Below, in pieces: positions 8,656-16,733 of a stretch of 64,000 nt of DNA (position 1 is its first letter; every line of letters starts with the position of its first letter). A program made the translations under genes and the position numbers. The notes under the pieces were generated by a model. The model was not told where the DNA came from, searched no databases, and was given only the letters and a program-made list of their open reading frames with translations. The stretch comes from a gamma proteobacterium HTCC5015 (GTDB taxonomy: Bacteria > Pseudomonadota > Gammaproteobacteria > HTCC5015): contig DS990600.1 in assembly GCA_000155715.1 (NCBI GenBank), forward strand, positions 7,975 through 71,974. Reading direction: 5' to 3'.

Positions 8656-8807
8656 CTAGGGCCTGTGCACTCTCATCCTGTATCCCCTGCTGGAGTCATT
8701 TTTTTGTCCAGCAGTTCCAGCCGGTGCGCAGTGTAGTCGCTCTACATCAGTAACGGCTGGGGCTGCTGGGCGGAAAAAGGGCCCAAGGAATGAGTGTGAA
8801 CAGGCCA
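8656..8807 (+). mobile_element. divergent MITE-like hairpin repeat, copy 4
   Basis: Same architecture as the elements at 5526, 59924 and 60884 but diverged in sequence: CTAG then GGGCCTGTGCACTCTCAT at the left, and at the right the complement of GGCCTGTTCACACTCATTCC, with internal GTGTAG-TCGCT-CTACAT and CAGCAG...CTGCTGGGCGGAAAA arms. Non-coding. It sits at the boundary between the inserted block and the ccoH-ccoI-ccoS genes. Confidence 0.65.
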
Positions 8808-8825
8808 TCGTTAAATTAACGGAAA

Positions 8826-8867
8826 GTGACGTAAATCAATCGTTAGTCACGCTTGTATCGCTATACT
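8826..8867 (+). promoter_or_regulatory. FNR/Anr-type box and -10 element upstream of ccoH
   Basis: GTGAC-GTAA-ATCAA at 8826-8839 matches 8 of 10 defined positions of the FNR/Anr consensus TTGAT-N4-ATCAA. TATACT at 8862-8867 is a good -10 box. A start of transcription 7 bases downstream falls on the ATG at 8874, exactly 41.5 bp from the centre of the box, the class II FNR position. Oxygen control of cbb3 assembly genes by FNR-type regulators is well known. Confidence 0.55.
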
Positions 8868-8873
8868 CGAGCC

Positions 8874-9128
8874 ATGAAAAATAGCCCTTACACGACAAAC
8901 ACTCCGTCTGAAACCCGCATAGCAAACAAAGCTTGGTACCAGCAGTTTTGGCCTTGGTTTCTGATTGGCATTCTCAGCAGTGGGATGGTGGGTGGCATCG
9001 TCACCATTGCGATCGCCCAGCAAAACCCGCCCACTTTAATCAGAGAGGACATTGGACGTTTCGGCCAAGTGAACCCTGGTGAGCGGGACTCTACAGCTTC
9101 TGCTCATCCCACCTCATCGCCGCAGTGA
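8874..9128 (+). CDS. ccoH: short FixH/CcoH-like cbb3 oxidase assembly protein
   Basis: 84-residue protein with the FixH signature WYQQFWPWFLIGILSSGMVG near residues 18-37, followed by a membrane span and the post-membrane segment AIAQQNPPTL. Normal FixH proteins are about twice as long; the periplasmic domain is absent and replaced by a short polar tail. It is the first gene of ccoH-ccoI-ccoS and overlaps ccoI by 4 bp. The family helps oxidase assembly, probably with CcoI. No clear Shine-Dalgarno is visible and the predicted mRNA starts at or near the ATG. Confidence 0.75.
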   Translation: MKNSPYTTNTPSETRIANKAWYQQFWPWFLIGILSSGMVGGIVTIAIAQQNPPTLIREDIGRFGQVNPGERDSTASAHPTSSPQ

Positions 9129-11629
9129 TGAGCGCTCACCAAGACAGTGTGGCGTCAGCCATTACTTGCCAGCACTGTGGCGAGCAAACACCATTGATGG
9201 CAGCAGTCGTCAACAAAGATAATGGGCACTACTATTGCTGCCACGGCTGCCTGAGTGCCGCACAGTGGATTCAGTCTGCGGGACTGGACGACTTTTATCG
9301 CTTACGAGAACTCAGTGGTGGCGACGCAGCACCGAAACCGTCAGAAAGTACTAATCCTAAAGAGTGGCGGGATTACGACCGCCTAGATCTACTCGACAAC
9401 TACAGTCACAACCTCGGCGAACAAGGCCGATCAATACGTTTAGCCGTACCACAACTGTATTGCAACGCCTGCTCATGGCTATTGGATCGAAGCTTGTCTC
9501 AGCTGGACGGTGTCGATGACATCTGGGTAAATGGCGCCTCTCGCCAAGCGACTATCAACTGGCGCCAAGCGGAGACGCCGCTGTCTGAAATTCTCGCCTT
9601 AATGGCTTCATTGGGCTATCCCGCTCGACCGCTGGCCGACAGTGAATACAGCGTTCAAGAAAAACTTGAAAATCGGGCCGCGCTCAAGCGCTTAGCCGTC
9701 GCGGGGCTGGGCATGATGCAAATCATGACCTACGCCTTCAGCCTTTACTTAGGTGCTTTCCAAGGTATCGAGGCGGGTTTAGAGCGTTTCTTTCACCTAA
9801 CTAGCCTGCTGCTGGCCACAGCAGTGGTGTTCTACTCAGCCGCACCTTTTTTCCAAAACGCCTGGAGCGACATCAAACACCGCCGCGCGGGCATGGATGT
9901 CCCAGTAGCGCTCGCCATCGGAGGCGCCTACCTCGCCAGTGTCATTATTACCCTCAGCGACAGCCGCCAAGCCGTGTACTTTGACTCGGCGGTTATGTTC
10001 ACTTTCTTCCTCTCTCTCGGTCGCTACTGGGAGATGCGAATACGCCATCGCGCCTTGTCCAGCGTAGAGGCCCTGCAGCAATTACTGCCCCCTTTGGTCA
10101 CGGTGAGTCGCTCGGGAGAATCACTTAAAGTAGCCCCCAACCAACTTAAAGTGGGCGATAGCATCACACTCAAAGCTGGGGACGTGGTGCCTGCAGACGC
10201 GATTATTTTAGAGGGCGACGCTCAATTCGATGAGGCACTGTTAACAGGAGAAGCCACTCCCCAACACCACCATACGGGGCAAACCATCCTGAGCGGTGCC
10301 ATTTTGCTGCACGGCCTCGTCAGCGCCCGCATCACACACAGTGGCCAAAACACCACGCTGTCTCAACTGCGGCAACTCATCGAGCAGTCCCGTCGGCACC
10401 GCCCTGCCGTTGCCCTGCTCGCCGACCGCGTGGCCCACTATTTTGTGGGCACCTTGCTCTTGATGACATCCGCAACCGGACTGGCGTGGTATTGGATAGA
10501 CCCGAGCCAAGTCCTTCCCAATACACTGGCCATGCTCGTCGTCACTTGCCCCTGCGCACTCTCTCTGGCCATACCCGCCGCCCTCACGGCAGCGGGTCAC
10601 GGTTTAAGCCACCAAGGCATTCTATTGGCGAACCCTCAAGCACTTGAAATACTGCCCAGTATCGACCACTGGTTTTTCGATAAAACAGGCACGCTCACAA
10701 CGGGAAAACTGCGCCGCCAACGCACGATTATTTTAGCAAAAAAATGGGATGAGGAAGCCGTGCTCGCCATCGCCTCAACACTCGAGAAGCACAGCGAACA
10801 TCCCATCGCCTCCGCATTTTCTGAGGACGCGCGCTTCAACGAAAACCTTCAACACATCCACGCCGTTGCCAACAAAGGGATAGAAGCCCAGTTAGACCAG
10901 CAGCGTCTGCGCATTGGTCACCCCCTATGGGCCAGCGCAATTTGTCAGGACTCAGCGTCACTGCCGCAAAAATTAAACACGTTTCGAGTGGTTCTATGTC
11001 ATGAATCGGGACCTATTGCCGGCTTTGAAATTGAAGAGTCTGTACGCCCTCAAGCCAAGCAATGCATTCAGCAATTACAATCCCACTCAAGCGTGAGCGT
11101 GCTCAGCGGCGATGAATACAATCGAGTACTCGCCCTAGCCAATACACTCAATATCGATGCCACTTTTAGCGCACAGAGCCCCGAGGAAAAAGTCGAAATC
11201 ATCAAAAAGGCACAACAAAATGGCTTGCGAGTCGCCATGGTAGGCGATGGCGCTAATGATGCTCCCAGCTTGGCGCAGGCAGATGTCACTATCGCTATGT
11301 CGAATGGCAACATTTTGGCCCAAAGCACCGCCGATATTATTTTGCTGAACCAGCAACTATCGAGCTTGCCCATTCTACGCGACATCGCACGTCAAACTCG
11401 CCGCATCATCCGGCAAAATTTGGGCTGGGCCATCGGCTACAACTTACTGGCCCTACCCTTGGCGGCATTCGGCTATATTGCCCCTTGGGCGGCGGCTATT
11501 GGCATGTCGGTTAGCTCCCTATTGGTTGTGCTCAACAGTGCGAGACTACAACGCACTGTGACTCGCCAGCTCTATCGGTTACCCTCTTCTAATCACAACC
11601 CCCAGCGCACCGAGAGCGCATTGCCGTGA
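9125..11629 (+). CDS. ccoI: Cu+-exporting P-type ATPase CcoI (FixI)
   Basis: Heavy-metal P1B ATPase that supplies copper for cbb3 oxidase assembly. 834 residues: an N-terminal Cys cluster (C15, C18, C38, C39, C42) typical of CcoI/FixI, a degenerate HMA-type motif CNAC (113-116), eight predicted spans, the CPC ion-binding motif (about 475-477), the phosphorylation motif DKTGT (from about 519) and the hinge motif GDGAND (from about 707). It overlaps ccoH by 4 bp and ccoS by 4 bp, so all three are coupled. Two adjacent ATGs (9125, 9128) are possible starts. Confidence 0.95.
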   Translation: MMSAHQDSVASAITCQHCGEQTPLMAAVVNKDNGHYYCCHGCLSAAQWIQSAGLDDFYRLRELSGGDAAPKPSESTNPKEWRDYDRLDLLDNYSHNLGEQGRSIRLAVPQLYCNACSWLLDRSLSQLDGVDDIWVNGASRQATINWRQAETPLSEILALMASLGYPARPLADSEYSVQEKLENRAALKRLAVAGLGMMQIMTYAFSLYLGAFQGIEAGLERFFHLTSLLLATAVVFYSAAPFFQNAWSDIKHRRAGMDVPVALAIGGAYLASVIITLSDSRQAVYFDSAVMFTFFLSLGRYWEMRIRHRALSSVEALQQLLPPLVTVSRSGESLKVAPNQLKVGDSITLKAGDVVPADAIILEGDAQFDEALLTGEATPQHHHTGQTILSGAILLHGLVSARITHSGQNTTLSQLRQLIEQSRRHRPAVALLADRVAHYFVGTLLLMTSATGLAWYWIDPSQVLPNTLAMLVVTCPCALSLAIPAALTAAGHGLSHQGILLANPQALEILPSIDHWFFDKTGTLTTGKLRRQRTIILAKKWDEEAVLAIASTLEKHSEHPIASAFSEDARFNENLQHIHAVANKGIEAQLDQQRLRIGHPLWASAICQDSASLPQKLNTFRVVLCHESGPIAGFEIEESVRPQAKQCIQQLQSHSSVSVLSGDEYNRVLALANTLNIDATFSAQSPEEKVEIIKKAQQNGLRVAMVGDGANDAPSLAQADVTIAMSNGNILAQSTADIILLNQQLSSLPILRDIARQTRRIIRQNLGWAIGYNLLALPLAAFGYIAPWAAAIGMSVSSLLVVLNSARLQRTVTRQLYRLPSSNHNPQRTESALP

Positions 11630-11799
11630 ACATTTTGTTTCTACTGATTCCAATTGGCTTGTTGTTGCTCGCTCTAGCGATCGGTGCATTTTTCTGGGCT
11701 GTGGGCAACGGCCAATACGATGATCTCGATAGCCCTGCACTCATGGCGCTGGAAGAAGATCACACTCAGCGCCGTCGAGAATCAAAACACCCATCTTAA
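11626..11799 (+). CDS. ccoS: cbb3-type oxidase assembly protein CcoS
   Basis: 57-residue single-span protein. Translation from the GTG at 11626 begins M-N-I-L-F-L-L-I-P-I-G-L, then FFWAVGNGQYDDLDSPA, the CcoS signature (membrane helix followed by W-x-x-x-x-G-Q-[FY]-D-D-L). In the family it is needed for haem/copper insertion into the oxidase. The GTG overlaps the ccoI stop by 4 bp (GTGA). It is the last gene of the cco locus. Confidence 0.9.
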   Translation: MNILFLLIPIGLLLLALAIGAFFWAVGNGQYDDLDSPALMALEEDHTQRRRESKHPS

Positions 11800-11846
11800 A
11801 TTCTTCATACAGGTGTGTTCTACTCCCCTAAATACTGGAGAGTCCT

Positions 11847-12902
11847 ATGAATATTGATCGACAAAAACCCGTTTTAGTCACTGGTGCCAATGGCTATATC
11901 GCCTCTTGGCTGGTCAAAAAACTCCTTGAGGAAGGCCTGACGGTTCACGGCACAGTGCGCGACCCGAACAACACCGGCAAAGTCGGCCATCTGCATAAAA
12001 TCGCCGACAAGAGCTCGGGTACCCTCAAGCTATTTGCCGCCGATTTATTAAAAGAGGGCGCATTCGACGAGGCCATACAAGGCTGTGAGCTTGTTTTTCA
12101 TACCGCCTCACCCTTTGTCGTCCGTGGTATTAAAGACCCTATGGCGGAGCTGGTAGAGCCCGCCAAGTTAGGTACGCGCAATGTGCTAGAAGCAGCCAAT
12201 CGCTGCGACAGCGTCAAGCGCATTGTTCTAACATCCAGCGTAGTGGGCATCTATGGCGATGCGGTAGACATCTTGGAAACTTCCTCGGGCGTTTTTACCG
12301 AGGAGTACTGGAACACCACGAGCCGCGTCGATCACCAGCCCTACAACTACTCTAAGGTAGAGGCGGAGAAAGTCGGCTGGGATATTCAAAAAGCACAAGA
12401 TCGCTGGGATTTGGTTGTCGTCAACCCTGGGCTGGTCATGGGACCATCACTGACGACCGCCAGCAACTCCACCAGCCTGAGCACGATTAAAGAGCTGGTC
12501 GACGGCAGTATGAGAACGGGCGTCCCCGACCTCAACTTTGCGCTGGTCGATGTTCGCGATGTGGCGCTAGCACACTATCAAGCCGGATTTACGCCCTCGG
12601 CCTCAGGCCGTCACATCCTCACCAGCACTTCAACCAGCTTGATGGGCATGGTCGATATCATCAAGCAACAGTTTGGCAAAAAGCGTTTTGCCTACCCGAT
12701 GATGATTGCCCCCAAGTGGATCGTCTCTTTAATGGGTCCCTCACAGGGAGTCACACGAGAATTCGTCAAAAAGAATGTGGGCTACCCACTGGAGTTTGAC
12801 AATAGCTACACCCGCAAAGATCTCGACATGGTGTTTCGCCCAATCGAAGAAACCATCAGCGATCACTTGCAGCAGATGCTCGACGACGGCATTGTGAAAT
12901 AA
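11847..12902 (+). CDS. NAD(P)-dependent epimerase/reductase (extended SDR)
   Basis: 351-residue extended short-chain dehydrogenase of the dihydroflavonol-4-reductase/aldehyde-reductase type. The Rossmann motif TGANGYIA is at 12-19 and the catalytic Y-x-x-x-K at Y166-K170 (YNYSK), preceded by LTSSVVGIYG with the catalytic Ser. This subgroup reduces small carbonyl compounds with NADPH; the substrate is not evident. A GGAGAG lies 8 bases before the ATG. It is separated by 47 bp from ccoS and followed by intergenic repeats, so it is probably a single-gene unit. Confidence 0.88.
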   Translation: MNIDRQKPVLVTGANGYIASWLVKKLLEEGLTVHGTVRDPNNTGKVGHLHKIADKSSGTLKLFAADLLKEGAFDEAIQGCELVFHTASPFVVRGIKDPMAELVEPAKLGTRNVLEAANRCDSVKRIVLTSSVVGIYGDAVDILETSSGVFTEEYWNTTSRVDHQPYNYSKVEAEKVGWDIQKAQDRWDLVVVNPGLVMGPSLTTASNSTSLSTIKELVDGSMRTGVPDLNFALVDVRDVALAHYQAGFTPSASGRHILTSTSTSLMGMVDIIKQQFGKKRFAYPMMIAPKWIVSLMGPSQGVTREFVKKNVGYPLEFDNSYTRKDLDMVFRPIEETISDHLQQMLDDGIVK

Positions 12903-12968
12903 AAGGCACCGAAACACCGTCGATGTGTATATCGGCGCAGCCGAACCCCTCGTCATTCCTACACCCCT

Positions 12969-13056
12969 CGTCGCTCCCGCGCAGGCGGGAGCCCAGTGGC
13001 TTACTACCCCCACTCACTCAAAGACGCTGGATTCCCGCCTGCGCGGGAATGACGAG
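12969..13056. repeat. REP-like inverted pair (GCGCAGGCGGGA type)
   Basis: CTCCCGCGCAGGCGGGAGCC and ATTCCCGCCTGCGCGGGAAT hairpins separated by about 40 bp, the same unit as at 5859-5946. Fills the gap after the reductase gene. Confidence 0.75.
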
Positions 13057-13130
13057 TATGTCGGAGATTTGGGGATTTAGAGGAAAGACGGTCATTGGGC
13101 AGACTCAATAATAAAATAAGCCCCATGCCT

Positions 13131-13206
13131 CGTCATTCCAGACTTGATCTGGAATCTCCCAAACGGAGCCTTGATAGGGAGATCCTGAATCAAGTTCAGG
13201 ATGACG
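13131..13206. repeat. interspersed hairpin repeat (GACTTGATCTGGAATCT type)
   Basis: CGTCATTCCAGACTTGATCT at the left and GATCCTGAATCAAGTTCAGG plus ATGACG at the right; the ends CGTCAT...ATGACG are inverted. The same unit recurs inside the tandem array at 40720-41405 and, as half a unit, at 61744-61772. Confidence 0.75.
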
Positions 13207-13264
13207 GCGGCTCGCAATGACGCGTGATTCATGGTTGCGCTCTAGCTTTTTTACTGGCGGTCAA

Positions 13265-14131
13265 CTAGCGCAGCAATAACAGGGGCTTTTGCGTGTGATG
13301 CAGCATTTTCGACGTAAAGCTACCAAGAACCAACTCGCGAATGCGGGTATGACCAAACGCCCCCATTACGATCAAATCGATTCCGTGCTTTTTCTGATAA
13401 TCCACGAGCGCTTCATCTACATGGCCATCGAGTGGGCTGACCGTTAGCTCAAAACCCGCATCTTTCAACGGCCCCTCCGCCTCAGCCAGTACACGACTGT
13501 TGCTGCGGCCCACATGTACAAGATGACAGGGAATCCCTTTAAGTAACTCGCTGCGCAGCACCATGTCGAGAGCCTTGCGCGAGGCGTCACTGCCGTCGTA
13601 GGCCAACATAAAGGACTCGGGACGTTCAAAATCGGCATTGACTACCAAAATCGGGCGGTGCAGAGAGCGAATCACCGTTTCTAAATGGGCACCCAATTGT
13701 TTGCTCTCACCCTCGTGATCTTCGCCCCGAATGCCCATCACCACAGCGCCTAGGCGCTGCTCCCATTCAATCAAGGTTTCCGTTAAACCACCGTGACGCT
13801 GAACCGTTTCGGCATTGCTCACACCCGCGCTTTCTACTCGCTCCAGCGCGGCCTGCAACATCAACTTGCCCTGCTGCATCAACAGCTTACTTTTTTGCTG
13901 CTCCAGCGAAGCCAGTTCTTCTAGCAAGTCCTCTTGCGCGCCTAGACCAATGCTTCCCGACAGGTCGGTCATAGCGGCGCTGCGCGGGTGCTCGATGTTG
14001 TGCAATAACTCCAGAGGGGCCGACAAGCGCTGACTCATCCAAGCGGCGTAATCGCACACTGCTTTACTGATAGGCGAGCCATCAATACAAGCCAGTATCG
14101 AATCTGAGCCCAGCGCTTTGTCGTTTGTCAT
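13265..14131 (-). CDS. tandem-domain universal stress protein
   Basis: 288-residue protein with two UspA domains (about 8-150 and 160-288). The second domain has the ATP-binding signature VMGAFGHTRIRELVLGS (G-x2-G-x9-G-S). The first keeps VVMGIRG but is less regular. It starts one base after the stop of the sulP gene on the same strand, so transporter and stress protein form an operon; such Usp proteins often sense nucleotide or ion status, and a regulatory link to the transporter is inferred from the pairing. Confidence 0.9.
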   Translation of the reverse strand: MTNDKALGSDSILACIDGSPISKAVCDYAAWMSQRLSAPLELLHNIEHPRSAAMTDLSGSIGLGAQEDLLEELASLEQQKSKLLMQQGKLMLQAALERVESAGVSNAETVQRHGGLTETLIEWEQRLGAVVMGIRGEDHEGESKQLGAHLETVIRSLHRPILVVNADFERPESFMLAYDGSDASRKALDMVLRSELLKGIPCHLVHVGRSNSRVLAEAEGPLKDAGFELTVSPLDGHVDEALVDYQKKHGIDLIVMGAFGHTRIRELVLGSFTSKMLHHTQKPLLLLR

Positions 14132-14132
14132 A

Positions 14133-15668
14133 TTAGTGCCCCCCTAGGACTTTATCGATTTCTTCGGGTTTATCGTGAATGCCAAAGCGGTCGACAATAG
14201 TGGCACTGGCTTCATTCAGTCCAATCAATTCCACATCGGCGCCCTCTCGCTTAAATTTAATCACCGCTTTATCCAGCGCACCCACGGCAGAAATATCCCA
14301 GAAGTGCGCGCGGCTCAAGTCAATCACCACTTTATCGACCACTTCTTTAAAATCAAAGTAGGCCACAAATTTATCAGCCGAGTTAAAAAACACTTGGCCG
14401 ACCACATCGTAACGGCGAACACTGCGCTCGCCCTCTTCGGCCAAATCGCTCTTCACATACATAAAGTGACTGACTTTGTTGGCAAAGAACAGCGCCGCGA
14501 GCAAAACACCCACAAACACGCCCAACGCCAAGTTGTGCGTCCACACCACCACGGCAACAGTGGATATCATGACGACACTAGACGATAGGGGGTGGTGGCG
14601 GAGATTGCGGACTGACTCCCAGCTAAAGGTGCCTATGGACACCATAATCATAACGGCCACTAGCGCGGCCATGGGAATCTGCGAAACCCAATCACTCAAA
14701 AACACCACGAGGATTAACAACACCACGCCGGCCACTAAAGCCGAGAGGCGCCCGCGGCCGCCCGATTTCACATTGATAACCGATTGGCCAATCATGGCAC
14801 AACCGGCCATACCGCCGAGCAGGCCCGAGCCAATGTTAGCGATGCCCTGTCCTTTACACTCGCGGTTTTTATCGCTGCTGGTGTCAGTCAAGTCATCGAC
14901 AATCGTCGCCGTCATCAAGGATTCCAACAAGCCGACAACAGCTAGGGCCGCCGAGTAGGGGAAGATGACCTTGAGTGTTTCAAGAGTCAGCGGCACCTCG
15001 GGCCACAGGAAAATTGGCAGTGAATCGGGCAGCTCACCCATATCGCCCACCGTGCGCATGCCCAAAGCTTGAACACCGCTCCACTCTTGAAAGGGCGCCC
15101 AGTGCGTCAGCATATAAAGCCCCGTCATCGTGACGATGCACACCAGCGGCGAGGGAATCACACTACCTACTACGGGCAAACGCGGGAACAGATAGATAAT
15201 GCCCAAGCCCGCTGCCGTCATCGCGTAAACATGCCAGGTCACATCGGTGAGCTCGGGCAACTGCGCCATAAAAATCAAAATCGCCAAGGCGTTCACAAAC
15301 CCCGTGACCACCGAGCGCGACACAAAGCGCATCAACTCACCCAGCTTTAAATAGCCCGCCACAATTTGCAGCGCCCCGGTTAGCAGGGTCGCCGCCAGCA
15401 AATACTGCAAGCCGTGTTCTTTAACCAGCGTCACCATCAACAGCGCCATAGCGCCCGTGGCTGCCGAAATCATACCGGGGCGGCCACCGACAAAGGCGAT
15501 GACCACCGCAATACAAAATGACGCATACAGGCCGACCTTGGGGTCAACACCAGCAATAATCGAAAAGGCAATGGCTTCGGGAATTAAAGCCAGTGCCACA
15601 ACAAGGCCAGCGAGAATATCGCCGCGCACATTACCCAGCCAATCGCTTTTGGTCGAAGATAAAATCAT
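14133..15668 (-). CDS. SulP-family anion transporter with STAS domain
   Basis: 511-residue SulP permease. The N-terminus [20 protein letters not shown] is the conserved first-helix motif, GLYASF and a Gly-rich region ([15 protein letters not shown]) follow, and about 10-12 spans reach residue 390. A C-terminal STAS domain (about 395-511; [20 protein letters not shown]) completes it. Members carry sulfate, bicarbonate or other anions; the motif set cannot decide between these. I start at the ATG at 15668, since the 79 residues upstream in frame are polar, Arg/Gly-rich and outside the family. It leads the operon with the universal stress protein. Confidence 0.9.
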   Translation of the reverse strand: MILSSTKSDWLGNVRGDILAGLVVALALIPEAIAFSIIAGVDPKVGLYASFCIAVVIAFVGGRPGMISAATGAMALLMVTLVKEHGLQYLLAATLLTGALQIVAGYLKLGELMRFVSRSVVTGFVNALAILIFMAQLPELTDVTWHVYAMTAAGLGIIYLFPRLPVVGSVIPSPLVCIVTMTGLYMLTHWAPFQEWSGVQALGMRTVGDMGELPDSLPIFLWPEVPLTLETLKVIFPYSAALAVVGLLESLMTATIVDDLTDTSSDKNRECKGQGIANIGSGLLGGMAGCAMIGQSVINVKSGGRGRLSALVAGVVLLILVVFLSDWVSQIPMAALVAVMIMVSIGTFSWESVRNLRHHPLSSSVVMISTVAVVVWTHNLALGVFVGVLLAALFFANKVSHFMYVKSDLAEEGERSVRRYDVVGQVFFNSADKFVAYFDFKEVVDKVVIDLSRAHFWDISAVGALDKAVIKFKREGADVELIGLNEASATIVDRFGIHDKPEEIDKVLGGH

Positions 15669-15766
15669 GGAGAACCTAGACACTCTGTGGATAGACGGGC
15701 CACCGAGAACGGGCGGCGCTAGCAGGCTGCTAAAGGCGCGCAGAATAGCGAAAGACGCCCCACAAA

Positions 15767-16633
15767 TCAATTTGGCCAATCGAACTCCACGCTCAGGGGA
15801 ATGTGGTCCGACAACCCGCGCCAAGGCTGCCCCGTCAGGCGCTTCACGGCGTTGACCGAGACGCCGCGCGCGTAGACTCGATCCACTTTGAGCAGCGGAT
15901 ACCAAGCGGGAAAGCTCGGTGCCACCTTACCCAAGTGGGCCTCGAACACTTCCTCGACTTCACTGTGCTGGCGCAGGTAGCGATCACAGCGCTGTCGCCA
16001 ATCGTTGAAATCCCCCGCAATCAACAAGGCTTCATGGTGGGGCACGTGCGACTCAATACGATCCGACAATTGGCGAATTTGCCGACGGCGCTCGCGCTCA
16101 AATAGCCCCAAATGCACACAAATAATGTGTAAGCGCTGACCGTCATTCGACTCGATCACACCGTGCAGCAAACTGCGGCTGGCATTCTCACGATGGGACA
16201 CATTGATATTTTCCCAATCGCTAAAGGGCTGCCGACTTAGAATCGCATTGCCGTGATGTCCGTGCTGATAGACTGCATTTTTGCCATAGGCCGTGTGCGG
16301 CCACAGGCTATCCGCCAAAAATTCCAACTGCTCTTCTTCGGGCCAGTGTCGATGATTATTGCGATGGTGGTGATGCTCGCCTTGCAACTCCTGCAAACAC
16401 ACAATATCCGCATTCGCCGCCCGCAGAGCCTCGCGCATATCGTGCAACACCAAGCGGCGATTGCCCACGCCAAACCCTTTATGCATATTGTATGTAATTA
16501 ACTTCATCGTGTTTTTATTGTTCTTCGCAATCGGTAAAAGGCAATAGTGAACGCCTACTATTAGAACGACGACCGCCCCTGCAACAGCCATTTTTAACAA
16601 TAACAAGCACCACCGCAATCGGCTACTTCGCAT
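15767..16633 (-). CDS. endonuclease/exonuclease/phosphatase family protein
   Basis: 288-residue EEP-fold protein with an N-terminal hydrophobic segment (about 8-30) likely to be a signal anchor. Motifs: TYNMHKG (metal-binding Asn, about 48-54), CLQELQG (Glu), [21 protein letters not shown] (Asp/Asn) and a terminal LSDHIPL (catalytic Asp-His). The family cleaves phosphodiester or phosphoester bonds (DNA, sphingolipid or inositol phosphates). The ATG at 16633 has GGGGG seven bases upstream; an internal Met at 16507 would give a soluble form but lacks a good ribosome site. It is divergent from the BCCT transporter gene. Confidence 0.85.
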   Translation of the reverse strand: MRSSRLRWCLLLLKMAVAGAVVVLIVGVHYCLLPIAKNNKNTMKLITYNMHKGFGVGNRRLVLHDMREALRAANADIVCLQELQGEHHHHRNNHRHWPEEEQLEFLADSLWPHTAYGKNAVYQHGHHGNAILSRQPFSDWENINVSHRENASRSLLHGVIESNDGQRLHIICVHLGLFERERRRQIRQLSDRIESHVPHHEALLIAGDFNDWRQRCDRYLRQHSEVEEVFEAHLGKVAPSFPAWYPLLKVDRVYARGVSVNAVKRLTGQPWRGLSDHIPLSVEFDWPN

Positions 16634-16733
16634 ATTCAGCCCCCAAGCCCTTGCTGGTGCTTAAATTGAAATTTCCACATGAGTGTATAGAGTGTAGGGG
16701 TCGAATATCATTCGCAATCTGACGGGAGATGCC

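Noticed and set aside
14175-15855. Long plus-strand open frames antisense to the SulP gene
   Set aside because: Compositional shadows of the high-G/C SulP frame, no recognisable domain.
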